Assembly (NCBI RefSeq): GCF_945906275.1
Contig: NZ_CAMDRA010000004.1
Coordinates: 1-52,912, forward strand
Origin: Dongia mobilis
GTDB lineage: Bacteria; Pseudomonadota; Alphaproteobacteria; Dongiales; Dongiaceae
DNA: 52,912 nt
Direction of reading: 5' to 3'
A program made the translations under genes and the position numbers. Shown here piece by piece: positions 38,975-49,862 of this stretch (position 1 is its first letter; the number at the start of each line of letters is the position of its first letter). The notes beneath the pieces were generated by a model. The model was given only the letters and a program-made list of their open reading frames with translations, was not told the DNA's origin and ran no database searches.

Positions 38975-39403
38975 ATGGACCTCTATCTCTGGCTGAAAGC
39001 CCTCCACGTCATCGCCGTCATCGCCTGGATGGCCGGCATGCTCTATCTGCCGCGGCTCTACGTCTATCATTGCAATGCCAAGCCTGGCTCGGAGATGAGC
39101 GAGACGTTCAAGGTGATGGAGCGGCGCCTGCTCCGCGCCATCATCAACCCGGCCATGATCTGCGCCTGGGCGCTGGGTCTCACCATGGCCTGGATGAATG
39201 ACCTCTGGGCCGAGGGCTGGTTCCACGGGAAGCTGCTGCTGCTGCTCGGCATGCAGCTGGTCCATGCCGGCTATGCCCGCTGGCGCCGCCATTTCGCCGA
39301 AGACGCCAACCGCCACGGCGACAGATTCTACCGCATCATGAACGAGGTCCCGACCCTGCTCATGATCGGCATCGTCATTCTGGTGATCGTGAAACCGTTC
39401 TAG
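38975..39403 (+). CDS. hemJ: Protoporphyrinogen oxidase HemJ
   Basis: MDLYLWLKALHVIAVIAWMAGMLYLPRLYVYHCNAKPGSEMSETFKVMERRLL; next to hemH. Confidence 0.93.
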   Translation: MDLYLWLKALHVIAVIAWMAGMLYLPRLYVYHCNAKPGSEMSETFKVMERRLLRAIINPAMICAWALGLTMAWMNDLWAEGWFHGKLLLLLGMQLVHAGYARWRRHFAEDANRHGDRFYRIMNEVPTLLMIGIVILVIVKPF

Positions 39404-39435
39404 GGATCGTCCAGCCAATCCGGCTGGACGATCCC
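39403..39435 (+). terminator. Perfect 14-bp-arm hairpin after hemJ, no T-tract
   Basis: GGGATCGTCCAGCC aatcc GGCTGGACGATCCC. Confidence 0.6.
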
Positions 39436-39701
39436 TGGACTGTCACAGGCCGTTGATTTGACTTCTGGCCGGAATTCCGTTAGGGATTTTTCCAGGTTCA
39501 GGTTCACCATTCGGGTTGGACCGGCCTGTTTTCGAGAAAACCTCCGCGCCACATCTCAGATCAAGGACCCTGGACCACAGGGTCGCGGCGTTAGGTTCGA
39601 AGACCACATTCCCGGCGACGCCGTTCCAAGCACCCATCCCCAAGCACATCCGAGCCAGCGCCCCAGGGTCCCCTTCCCAGTTTCACAACTCCAGAAAACA
39701 C

Positions 39702-41063
<1,362 letters not shown>

Positions 41064-41069
41064 AAGAAG

Positions 41070-41098
41070 GGCCGGTGGAAGTTTTCACCGGCCTTTTT
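41070..41098 (+). terminator. Intrinsic terminator after rho
   Basis: GGCCGGTG gaagtttt CACCGGCC TTTTT. Confidence 0.95.
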
Positions 41099-41158
41099 CT
41101 CGCCGTGCTTCCGCCATCTTTGCGTGTTTTAATCCGAACCACACAATCGGGGGCCGGC

Positions 41159-42061
41159 ATGCGCGTCATCTATCTCTGTCTCTGCTTCGTCCTGCTCGCC
41201 CTTGCGATGCCGCCCGCCTGGGCCGAAAGCAGTCCGGGGGTTGCCGCCTATGAGCGCAAAGATTTCAAGGCCGCGCTGCCGCTGCTCGAGAAGGAGGCCG
41301 CGGCCGGCGATCCCGTGGCGCAGACCAAGCTCGGCCTTATCTATGCCAAAGGGCTGGATGTGCCGAAGGATCCCAAGATAGCCCTTCCCTGGTTCGAGAA
41401 AGCTGCCGCTCAGGGTCATGCGGAAGCTGAGTATTGCTTGGGTGTCGCGCACGATTTCGGCGACGGCATTCCCCAGGACCAGGCAGAGGCTGCGATCTGG
41501 TACCGCAAAGCCGCTGAAAAGGGCTACCTCAAGGCGCAGACCAATCTCGCCTATCTACTGGAGCGGGGCGAAGGAGTTCCCAAGGATCTCGCGCAATCCG
41601 CCAGTTGGTATACCAAGGCTGCCGAACAGGGCGAAATCGATTCACAGAACTATGTCGCACACCTCTATCTCAAGGGGATCGGCGTTGAGCGCAACATCCT
41701 AACGGCCAGGATTTGGATCGACCGCGCCGCCGCGCAAGGCGACCCCACCGCGAAGAAAGGTGCCGCCTATCTCGCCGAAGAGTTCGAGAAGCTCGAGAAG
41801 GAGGGCGCGATTCCGCGCCTTGCCGGGGGCGATGGCTCCAGCACGACCAATGCCATTTCATTCCCCTTGGTCAAGCTCGGCCATGACGGCGTCAATGCCG
41901 AGCACAAGGTCACGAACTTCTTCTTCAACGGCTGGACATGGGATGGGCAGTCTCTGATCAACGATGCCGGCCGTGCCTATGACGCGATCGAAATGAGCAA
42001 GAACGGCCAGAAAAGGGTCGTCTATTTCGAGGTTACGAAGTGGTTCGGCATCCTGGAATGA
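41159..42061 (+). CDS. Sel1-like repeat protein
   Basis: Signal peptide then SLR units: AAAGDPVAQTKLGLIYAKGLDVPKDPKIALPWFEKAAAQGHAEAEYCLG. Confidence 0.92.
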   Translation: MRVIYLCLCFVLLALAMPPAWAESSPGVAAYERKDFKAALPLLEKEAAAGDPVAQTKLGLIYAKGLDVPKDPKIALPWFEKAAAQGHAEAEYCLGVAHDFGDGIPQDQAEAAIWYRKAAEKGYLKAQTNLAYLLERGEGVPKDLAQSASWYTKAAEQGEIDSQNYVAHLYLKGIGVERNILTARIWIDRAAAQGDPTAKKGAAYLAEEFEKLEKEGAIPRLAGGDGSSTTNAISFPLVKLGHDGVNAEHKVTNFFFNGWTWDGQSLINDAGRAYDAIEMSKNGQKRVVYFEVTKWFGILE

Positions 42062-42170
42062 CGCCCTGACAAGGAATTGCGGCGTTAACTTAAGCTAAAC
42101 TATCTGCCCGCATAGTTCCCCTGGGGCCATGGGGAAGATGGCCCCTGCTCATTGGGGACATCCACCTGCC

Positions 42171-42692
42171 ATGATGACGCTTCGGGCCGTTTTGATCAGC
42201 GCAGTCATCTTGCTGGGCCAGCTTGTTCTGGCCCCGTCCATGGCGCTTGAGCCCCTGCCGAGCCCAAGCGGTCCGGTCATCCTGACCATCGACGGTGCGA
42301 TCGACGTCAGCAACACCGAGGACGGCAAGGCCGCTTTCGATCTTGCCATGCTGGAGGCGCTGCCGCGCAGCAGTTTCACCACCACCACCATCTGGACCGA
42401 TGGCCCGCAGACCTTCGAAGGCGCCAGCATCACCGACCTCATGGCGCGGCTGGGCAGCAAAGCCGGCGAGATCAACGCCATCGCCACCAACGATTACGAA
42501 ATCCGCTTTCCGGTGAGCGATGCCCGCGATCATGCCGGCCTCATCGCCTACCGTGCCAATGGCGCCCTGCTGCCGCCGGGCAACAAGGGTCCGCTCTGGA
42601 TCGTCTTTCCCTTTGACAGCGATCCGCTGCTGCAGACCGAGCGCTTCCAGAGTGAATCCATCTGGAGCCTTGCCACCATGACGCTGCGCTGA
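42171..42692 (+). CDS. Molybdopterin-oxidoreductase-fold-like periplasmic protein
   Basis: Signal peptide; VILTIDGAIDVSN...FDLAMLEALPRSSFTTTTIWTDGPQTFEGASITDLMARLG. Confidence 0.75.
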   Translation: MMTLRAVLISAVILLGQLVLAPSMALEPLPSPSGPVILTIDGAIDVSNTEDGKAAFDLAMLEALPRSSFTTTTIWTDGPQTFEGASITDLMARLGSKAGEINAIATNDYEIRFPVSDARDHAGLIAYRANGALLPPGNKGPLWIVFPFDSDPLLQTERFQSESIWSLATMTLR

Positions 42693-42695
42693 CCG

Positions 42696-44099
42696 ATGTC
42701 GACGATCTCCCTCCTCAAACCGATTGCCTGGTGGAAGCGCGGCGTGGCCGTGGCCTTTGCCATCGTCATCGGCGGCCTGTTGCTGGCGCTTTTTGTGCTG
42801 CGCGACGATGTCACCGAAAATTTCGACCGCATGCGCCGCACGGCAGCCAGCGCGCTCACCTGGAATACCGCGCAATTCGTGGTCGACAGCGCGCGCCTCG
42901 CCACCACTTTCAACAGCCCAGACCCCACGCCCGAACGGACCAAACACTGGTACGCCCTGCAGAACCGCTATGCGGTCCTCACCGCCGGCATGGTGCGCGA
43001 GGAATTGCTGGCCAACACCGACAGTGCCGCCCTGCTGCCCAGCAGCGCGATCGACATGGATGTGCTGACTGATGCGCTGGGCGAGAGCGCGGCGACACCC
43101 ATCGACAGCGCGCGCCTCAGCGCGACCGTTGATGGCCTTATCACCAAGGCGCATCGACTTGCCGTCCTCACGGCCACCACCGCGGCGCGCGAAGACGAGG
43201 CCGCCCGCGAATCCCTGGCCGAGATCATCGAGACCATTTCCATGGTGCGCATTGCGCTTGGCATCGTGCTGGGGATCGGCGTCATGACCCTCTTCTGGCA
43301 GCAGATGCGCATGCGGCGGCTGACCGGTGAGCTTGCCAAGGCGAAGATCCAGGCGGAATCCGCCAACCGCGCCAAGACCGATTTCCTGGCGCATATGAGC
43401 CATGAATTCCGGACACCGCTCAATGCCATCATCGGTTTCTCCGACCTGATGCGCGCCGAGGTCTACGGTCCCATCGACTCGCCCCGCTACAAGGAATATA
43501 TCGGCGACATCGTCGATGCCGGCAATCACCTGCTCGGCCTCATCGACAAGGTGCTCGACGTCGCCAAGATCGAGGCGGGCAAGGTCGAGGCGCAGCCGGT
43601 GCCGGTCGATATCTCCGACCTGCCGCAGAATTGCGCGGACCTCATCCGCCAGCCCCTCGCCGAGCGGCAGCTGACCCTCGAGATGAGCCTGTCACCGACC
43701 CTGCCGCCGGTCATGGCCGACCCGCAGCATCTCCGCCAGATCGTCCTCAACCTTCTCAGCAATGCGGTGAAGTTCACCCTGGCCGGCGGCGAGGTCAGCA
43801 TCGGTGCCGCGCGCCGCGCCGCGAACGATACCGGCGAGGAGGGCATCGAAATCTGGGTGACCGATACCGGCATCGGCATCGCACCGGCCGATATCGCGAA
43901 GGCCCTCGCCCCCTTCGGCCAGGTCCGCACCAACGCCAATACGGCGCAGCAGGGAACAGGCCTCGGCCTGCCCATCACCAAGTCGCTGACCGAACTCAAT
44001 GGCGGCCGCTTCGAGATCCGCAGCGAGCCCGGCAAGGGCACCCGCGTCAGCATCCACTTCCCGACCGAGAAACTCGCACCCCGTAAGATCGCCGCCTAA
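42696..44099 (+). CDS. Membrane sensor histidine kinase
   Basis: [24 protein letters not shown] (HisKA); [30 protein letters not shown] (HATPase). Confidence 0.95.
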   Translation: MSTISLLKPIAWWKRGVAVAFAIVIGGLLLALFVLRDDVTENFDRMRRTAASALTWNTAQFVVDSARLATTFNSPDPTPERTKHWYALQNRYAVLTAGMVREELLANTDSAALLPSSAIDMDVLTDALGESAATPIDSARLSATVDGLITKAHRLAVLTATTAAREDEAARESLAEIIETISMVRIALGIVLGIGVMTLFWQQMRMRRLTGELAKAKIQAESANRAKTDFLAHMSHEFRTPLNAIIGFSDLMRAEVYGPIDSPRYKEYIGDIVDAGNHLLGLIDKVLDVAKIEAGKVEAQPVPVDISDLPQNCADLIRQPLAERQLTLEMSLSPTLPPVMADPQHLRQIVLNLLSNAVKFTLAGGEVSIGAARRAANDTGEEGIEIWVTDTGIGIAPADIAKALAPFGQVRTNANTAQQGTGLGLPITKSLTELNGGRFEIRSEPGKGTRVSIHFPTEKLAPRKIAA

Positions 44100-44106
44100 A
44101 GTCCGT

Positions 44107-45108
44107 TCAGGGCAGCAGTACGACCGATCCCGTGGTCTTGCGTGCCTCGAGATCGGCCTGCGCCTGTGCCGCATCCTTCAGCGCATAGCTATGCGCCACA
44201 CGGATCTTGACGATGCCTTTCGAGACGACATCAATCAGCGCATTGGCCGACAGTTCCAGTTCCTCGCGCGTCGCGGTATAGGCCATCAATGTCGGCCGGG
44301 TGAGAAAGATCGAGCCCTTCTGCGACAGCAGCAGCGGCTCGATCGCCGGCACCGGCCCCGAGGCATTGCCGAAGGTCACGAGATAGCCGCGCGGGCGCAG
44401 GCAATCCATCGAGGGAATGCAGGTATCCCTGCCGACGCCGTCATAGACGACATGCACACCCTTGCCGCCGGTAATGTCCTTGACGCGCTTCACCCAATGG
44501 TCGGATCCGGCTTCCGCGCGGTAATCGATCACATGATCAGCGCCCAAGGATTTGACGATCGCGCATTTCTCCGCCCCACCCGCCGTGCCGATGACGATGG
44601 CGCCGAGAGCTTTCAACCATTGCACCGCGATCGATCCGACACCGCCGGCTGCCGCATGCCACAGCACCCAGTCGCCTTCCTTCACGGTATAGGTGCGGCG
44701 GATGAGATATTCGACCGTCATGCCCTGCAGCATCATGGCGGCGGCAGTCTTGTCGTCGATGCTGTCCGGAATCTTCACCAGCTTGTCGGCCGGATAGTTG
44801 CGCCATTCGGCATAGGCACCCAAAGGTGCCGCGCAATAGGCAACGCGGTCACCGACCTTGAGATGCGTGACGCCAGCGCCCAGCGCCTCGACCACCGCAG
44901 CACCTTCAAGGCCGATGCCCGATGGCAGCGCCACCGGATAAAGTCCGCTGCGATGATAGGTATCGATGAAATTGAGCCCGCAAGCCTTGTTGCGCAGCGT
45001 GACCTCGCCGGCGCCGGGCGAGCCGAGCTTCACCGTCTCCCAAGTCAGGACCTCAGGCCCGCCGGTCTTGTGAAAACGAATGGCATGGGTCTCGGTGGGA
45101 ATGGTCAT
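44107..45108 (-). CDS. Quinone oxidoreductase (zinc-independent MDR family)
   Basis: AIRFHKTGGPEVLTWETVKLGSPGAGEVTLRNKACGLNFIDTYHRSGLYP. Confidence 0.95.
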   Translation of the reverse strand: MTIPTETHAIRFHKTGGPEVLTWETVKLGSPGAGEVTLRNKACGLNFIDTYHRSGLYPVALPSGIGLEGAAVVEALGAGVTHLKVGDRVAYCAAPLGAYAEWRNYPADKLVKIPDSIDDKTAAAMMLQGMTVEYLIRRTYTVKEGDWVLWHAAAGGVGSIAVQWLKALGAIVIGTAGGAEKCAIVKSLGADHVIDYRAEAGSDHWVKRVKDITGGKGVHVVYDGVGRDTCIPSMDCLRPRGYLVTFGNASGPVPAIEPLLLSQKGSIFLTRPTLMAYTATREELELSANALIDVVSKGIVKIRVAHSYALKDAAQAQADLEARKTTGSVVLLP

Positions 45109-45190
45109 GGGCTGTGCTCCGGTCAATCTGTTTTGCCAAGCATAGCCAGCGACAGCGCGCGCGTCATCCATCCGCGCGCGCTGCCCGTTG

Positions 45191-45847
45191 TTACGCGGCT
45201 TTCGCCAGCAGGTTCTGCCGATAGGCGACGATGTCGGCGATGGTGAGCACCGGGAAGCCGTTGCGACGGCCATAGGCCTTCGCCTGGCGGCCGCGCAGCA
45301 TCTCGCCGTCGCGTGTCATCAACTCGCACAGCACGGCAGCCGACCCCAGCCCAGCGATCTCGGCGAGATCGACCGAGCCTTCGGTATGGCCGCGCCGTGT
45401 CAACACGCCGCCTGGTGAGGCGCGCAACGGGAACATGTGGCCGGGGCTCACGATATCGCCGGGCTTCGCATTTGGCCCGATCGCGGTCTTGACCGTGGTC
45501 AGGCGATCAGCCGCGGAAACGCCCGTGGTGATGCCGAGGCGCGCCTCGATCGAGACGGTGAAGGGTGTGCCGAAACGGCTTTCATTGCGGCTCGCCATCA
45601 TCGGCAATTGCAGCCGGTCGACGGTGGCCGCATCGAGGCAGAGGCACACGATACCGCTGCAATCACGGATCATCCTGGCCATGACGTCGTGGGTGAGATT
45701 GCTGGCGGCAGCCACCAGATCGGCTTCGTTTTCGCGGTCATCATCGTCGAGCACGATGACCGGCAGGGCAGATTGCATCGCGTCGACAGCGGCCTGGATA
45801 CGGCCTTCGACGCGTGACAATTCGGCTTGGGTCAGAAACTTGGACAT
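45191..45847 (-). CDS. ribB: 3,4-dihydroxy-2-butanone-4-phosphate synthase
   Basis: [42 protein letters not shown]...[17 protein letters not shown]. Confidence 0.97.
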   Translation of the reverse strand: MSKFLTQAELSRVEGRIQAAVDAMQSALPVIVLDDDDRENEADLVAAASNLTHDVMARMIRDCSGIVCLCLDAATVDRLQLPMMASRNESRFGTPFTVSIEARLGITTGVSAADRLTTVKTAIGPNAKPGDIVSPGHMFPLRASPGGVLTRRGHTEGSVDLAEIAGLGSAAVLCELMTRDGEMLRGRQAKAYGRRNGFPVLTIADIVAYRQNLLAKAA

Positions 45848-45963
45848 GTGAAACGCTCCTCGCACATGGTGGCGACAAACGTTCCAGGGCGGACCACGAC
45901 GGACCACGCAAGCCCTTGATCGCAAACGCGATTCCGGGCCTGTTGCGGGCGTCATGATCTCGT

Positions 45964-46118
45964 CTTCTTCCATCCGGACTATGACCGTCGGCTCAGGATT
46001 TCGACCTGATCTGCTTGACCCAATGCCTTGCGGCGCTGGCGCTCGCGGGCTCGACATATGGGGGTTTCCCCCAGAATGCCCTACCGCCGGTGGGGATTTT
46101 CACCCCGCCCTGAAGACG
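45964..46118 (-). ncRNA. FMN riboswitch (RFN element) upstream of ribB
   Basis: Reverse strand cttcagggcggggtgaaaatccccaccggcggtagg...agcccgcgagcg...gatcaggtcgaaatcctgagccgacggtcatagtccggatggaagaag. Confidence 0.97.
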
Positions 46119-46201
46119 TATTGACGTGTTGCATCAGTAACGGGGGCAACATGGCAGGTCGCCCCCGACCCCGTCAAGGACCCCCAAATCCGTCACGGAA
46201 T

Positions 46202-46243
46202 CGGGGGATATCTGCAAGTTTCCGGGGGATATTGGCAAGTTTC
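46202..46243. repeat. 21-bp x2 tandem repeat abutting the ogt stop codon
   Basis: CGGGGGATATCTGCAAGTTTC / CGGGGGATATTGGCAAGTTTC. Confidence 0.9.
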
Positions 46244-46761
46244 TAGAAAAGCCGCCCCTGGCCCTTCTCGAGGTCGAGGAGGAAGCGCTTGGCCGTCAAG
46301 CCAAGGTCGCTGGAATAGCCCCCGAGCGCGTTGGAGCCCACGACCCGGTGGCAGGGGATGATGATGGCGATCTGGTTCTGCCCGCAGGCGGTGCCGACGG
46401 CCCGGGCATCGGTATAGTCGCCCTTGCCGAGCAGGGTCGCGAGATGACCATAGCGCCTGGTCTCGCCATAGGGGATGCGCAGCAGCATCTCCCAGACACC
46501 GACCGCGAAGTCAGTGCCAGGATAGGAAAGCGGCAGGTCGAACCGGGTGAGCCTGCCCTCGAGATAGGCCCCCATCTGCCGCTTGGCTTCCTCGGCCAGG
46601 GGTGAACCCACCACCACCTTGGGTTCGATCTTGCGCCAATAGCATTGGGTGATGGCGGCATCGTCGCAGCGGATCTCGATCCAGCCGATCCTGGCGCGCA
46701 AGGTCGCCCCCACCGGAATACCGGTGCCGATCTTGTCGTCGCTGTCGGCTTCTATACTCAA
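46243..46761 (-). CDS. ogt: Methylated-DNA--[protein]-cysteine S-methyltransferase
   Basis: PYGETRRYGHLATLLGKGDYTDARAVGTACGQNQIAIIIPCHRVVGSNALGGYSSDL. Confidence 0.95.
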   Translation of the reverse strand: MSIEADSDDKIGTGIPVGATLRARIGWIEIRCDDAAITQCYWRKIEPKVVVGSPLAEEAKRQMGAYLEGRLTRFDLPLSYPGTDFAVGVWEMLLRIPYGETRRYGHLATLLGKGDYTDARAVGTACGQNQIAIIIPCHRVVGSNALGGYSSDLGLTAKRFLLDLEKGQGRLF

Positions 46762-47798
46762 CGGCGCCAGGCCTTCACGATCTCGACCAGTTCGCCGACA
46801 TGTTCGGGCGGCGTTTCGGGAACGATGCCGTGGCCGAGGTTAAAGATGAAGGGTCCGTGCCCCAGCACATCCAATATCTTCGTCGCGGCATCGCGCATGG
46901 CACCACCACCGGCCACCAGCAATTGCGGATCGAGATTGCCCTGGAGCGCGATGCGGCCCTGCAACTGGGTGAAGGCCCAATCGAGGGGTACGCCGGAATC
47001 AAGCCCCAGCCCATGCATGAAGCTGGACCGCGCAAAATCGAGATAGCCCGCCCCGCAGGCGCGCGGGAAGACGATCACCGGCACTTCCGGGTGCGACATG
47101 CGCACGCGGTCGACGATGGCCTTCATGGGGGCAAGGCTCCAGCGCAGGACGCTCGCATGATCAAGCGCCCCCGCCCAGCTGTCGAACAGCTGCAGCACCT
47201 CGGCGCCCGCCTCGATCTGGGCAATGAGATAGGTGGCGGTTGCTTCCACCAGCAGGTTGGTCAGGCGCTGGAAGCTGTCCGGGCGCTGATAGGCCCAGGC
47301 CTTGGTCTTGGCGAAATCGCGCGAGGAGCCACCCTCGATCATATAGCTCGCCACCGTCCAGGGAGCACCTGCGAAGCCGATAAGCGCTGTTTCGGCAGGG
47401 ATTGTCGCCCGGATACCGGAGACGGCGCTGTAGACCGGCCGCAGCTTGTTGTGGAACTGGTCCATGGCGAGGCGGGCAAGATCGGCATCACCCTGGAGCG
47501 CATCCAACAAGGGACCGCGTCCTTCCTCGAAACGGAGATCCATCCCCAACGCATGGGGGACGACCAGAATGTCGGAAAAGAGGATGGCCGCGTCGAAGCC
47601 AAAACGGCGGATCGGCTGCAGCGTCACCTCGACGGCGAAATCGGGATTGTAGCAGAGGTCGAGGAAGGAGCCGGCCTTGGTGCGCAGCGCGCGGTATTCG
47701 GGCAGATAGCGCCCGGCCTGGCGCATCAGCCAGATCGGCGGCCGATCCAGGGTTTCCCCCTTCAAGGCGCGCACCAGCAGTTTTTCCGCAGTCTTCAT
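46758..47798 (-). CDS. hemE: Uroporphyrinogen decarboxylase
   Basis: RPPIWLMRQAGRYLPEYRALR...NLGHGIVPETPPEHVGELVEIVK. Confidence 0.98.
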   Translation of the reverse strand: MKTAEKLLVRALKGETLDRPPIWLMRQAGRYLPEYRALRTKAGSFLDLCYNPDFAVEVTLQPIRRFGFDAAILFSDILVVPHALGMDLRFEEGRGPLLDALQGDADLARLAMDQFHNKLRPVYSAVSGIRATIPAETALIGFAGAPWTVASYMIEGGSSRDFAKTKAWAYQRPDSFQRLTNLLVEATATYLIAQIEAGAEVLQLFDSWAGALDHASVLRWSLAPMKAIVDRVRMSHPEVPVIVFPRACGAGYLDFARSSFMHGLGLDSGVPLDWAFTQLQGRIALQGNLDPQLLVAGGGAMRDAATKILDVLGHGPFIFNLGHGIVPETPPEHVGELVEIVKAWRR

Positions 47799-48350
47799 GG
47801 CAGATCACATCCTCTCATCAGCTCCCCTTCCTACATCTCTAAAAGATAAGACTCTAGGTGGAAGATGATGATGTGCGGTGAATCACGGGAATCCCCGCTG
47901 TTAGCTCCCACTCCCTGATCGGCTGGGGGTAAGGTGCCCGCCGAGACCGGACAGTGCTATCGGACAAGTCTGTGAGTCAGTTTTTCGATTCTGCGGCCAG
48001 CTTTCGTCGTCATGCCCGGGCTTGACCCGGGCATCTGCCCACAACTGAAAGGCAGAACCCAGTAGTGCCCGATCCCCGGGTCAAGCCCGGGGATGACGAA
48101 TGGAGGAGTGGATGGTCCAGAGTCTAAAACAGTGAATCGTGGGGACAGAATCCGGGCCGGTCGCCATCCATCTTATCCCCATGATTCAGAGCCAGCGGCA
48201 CCCACCCTTGTCAGGCGGGACAAGCGGTGTCATGAAAGTTGGGTGAAGGTGGACAAAACAGCGCAGGGTCGCTTATCCACAGCCCATCGGCCGCTTATCA
48301 ACCGATCCGCTGTGGATATCCTGGCTCCGGCGCGGACAAGCAGGCGCGTG
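47799..48350. promoter_or_regulatory. oriC: Candidate chromosomal replication origin (oriC)
   Basis: hemE/DUF299 gap; TTATCCACA at 48273..48281, TGTGGATAT at 48311..48319, TTATCCCCA at 48173..48181, weaker matches; nine GANTC sites. Confidence 0.75.
48007..48099. repeat. Inverted REP-like pair inside the candidate oriC
   Basis: CGTCATGCCCGGGCTTGACCCGGGCATC ... GATCCCCGGGTCAAGCCCGGGGATGACG. Confidence 0.85.
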
Positions 48351-49244
48351 ATGACGACAGGTACAACAGAGGGTACAACGGCGGGCACAGCAGCGGGACA
48401 ATTGCACATCCATCTGGTCTCGGATGCGACCGGCGAGACCTTGAACAGCATCACCCGCGCCTGCCTCGTGCAGTTCGAGCGCGCACATCCGATCGAGCAT
48501 CACTGGACCCTCATCCGCACCAACGGGCAGATGGACAAGGTGCTGGCCGGGATCGAGGCGCATCCGGGCCTGGTGCTGTTCACCGTGGTCAATGACCGGC
48601 TGCGCCAGCATCTCCTCAATGGCTGCCGGGGCCTCGGCGTGAAGGTGGTGTCGGTATTGGATCCCATCATGGGGGCCTTGACCGATCATTTCGGCCAGGC
48701 GGCGCGCGGCCAGTCGGGTCGGCAGCATGCGCTCGACGCCGAATATTTCGACCGCATCGCCGCCATGGATTTCGCCCTCACCCATGATGACGGGCAATCG
48801 GCGCGCAGCTATGAGGATGCCGACGTTATCCTGCTCGGCGTCAGCCGGTCGTCGAAGACGCCGACCTGCATCTATCTCGCCAATCGCGGCATCAAGGCCG
48901 CCAATGTGCCGCTGGTGCCGGGCTGTCCGCTGCCGCCGGAACTTTTCCAGGTGAAGAAGCCGCTCATCATCGGCCTCACCAAGGATGTGAATTCGCTGGT
49001 GCAGATCCGCCGCAACCGCATGGCGATGATCGCCAAGGACGAGGAATCGGATTATGTCGATCCGCAATCGGTGCGCGACGAGATCGCCCAGGCACGGCGG
49101 CTCTGTTCGGAGCATAACTGGCCGATCATCGACGTAACGCGCCGCTCGATCGAGGAGACCGCCGCCACCATCGTGCAGATGCTCTCCGAACATCGCGACG
49201 CGGCCTCTGATGCCGCTGCGACATCAACCAGGGCGGATGCCTGA
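48351..49244 (+). CDS. ppsR: PEP synthetase regulatory protein (DUF299 kinase/pyrophosphorylase)
   Basis: HLVSDATGETLNSITRACLVQFE...ILLGVSRSSKTPTCIYLANRGIKAANVPLVPG. Confidence 0.96.
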   Translation: MTTGTTEGTTAGTAAGQLHIHLVSDATGETLNSITRACLVQFERAHPIEHHWTLIRTNGQMDKVLAGIEAHPGLVLFTVVNDRLRQHLLNGCRGLGVKVVSVLDPIMGALTDHFGQAARGQSGRQHALDAEYFDRIAAMDFALTHDDGQSARSYEDADVILLGVSRSSKTPTCIYLANRGIKAANVPLVPGCPLPPELFQVKKPLIIGLTKDVNSLVQIRRNRMAMIAKDEESDYVDPQSVRDEIAQARRLCSEHNWPIIDVTRRSIEETAATIVQMLSEHRDAASDAAATSTRADA

Positions 49245-49250
49245 GCCAAG

Positions 49251-49862
49251 ATGGCAGCGCCGCTGATCCTCGCTTCCGGCAGCACGGCCCGCGCCAAGAT
49301 GCTGCGCGATGCCGGTGTCGCCCTCGACATCGCCGTGCCGCGCATCGACGAGGATGAGATCAAGGCGAGCTACCGCGCCGAAGGTGTCGGCGTCGAGGAT
49401 ACGGCGATCGCCCTTGGCGAAATGAAGGCGCTGGCGGTGAGCCGCAAGGTGATGGCGGCGGATCCCGGGCGCCATGTGCTGGGTTCCGATCAGATGCTGG
49501 AATGCGGCGGCATCTGGTTCGACAAGCCCATGGACCTTGCCGCCGCCCGCGCGCAGCTGATGGCGCTGCGAGGTCGCCGGCATCATCTGGTGAGTGCCGC
49601 CGTGCTGGTAAAGGACGGGGTGCGCATCTGGCATCATGTCGACCGCGCCGAGCTTACCATGCGCGATTTCACGGATGGCTATCTGGACGCCTATCTCGGC
49701 GCCATCGGCGCCGATGTGCTCTCGAGCGTCGGCGCCTATCACCTCGAGGGCCTCGGCGCGCAATTGTTCACCCGCGTGCGCGGCGATTTTTTCACCGTGC
49801 TGGGCCTGCCCCTGCTGCCGGTCCTGGCGATCCTGCGCACCCATGGGATGCTGCCGACATGA
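49251..49862 (+). CDS. maf: Maf-family nucleoside triphosphate pyrophosphatase
   Basis: LILASGSTARAKMLRDAGVALDIAVPRIDEDEIK...VLGSDQMLE. Confidence 0.95.
   Translation: MAAPLILASGSTARAKMLRDAGVALDIAVPRIDEDEIKASYRAEGVGVEDTAIALGEMKALAVSRKVMAADPGRHVLGSDQMLECGGIWFDKPMDLAAARAQLMALRGRRHHLVSAAVLVKDGVRIWHHVDRAELTMRDFTDGYLDAYLGAIGADVLSSVGAYHLEGLGAQLFTRVRGDFFTVLGLPLLPVLAILRTHGMLPT

Noticed and set aside
39516-39701. Possible 62-aa N-terminal extension of Rho (open frame upstream of MNLQELK)
   Set aside because: Composition is unlike a Rho N-terminus and canonical Rho begins at MNLQELK; more likely untranslated leader
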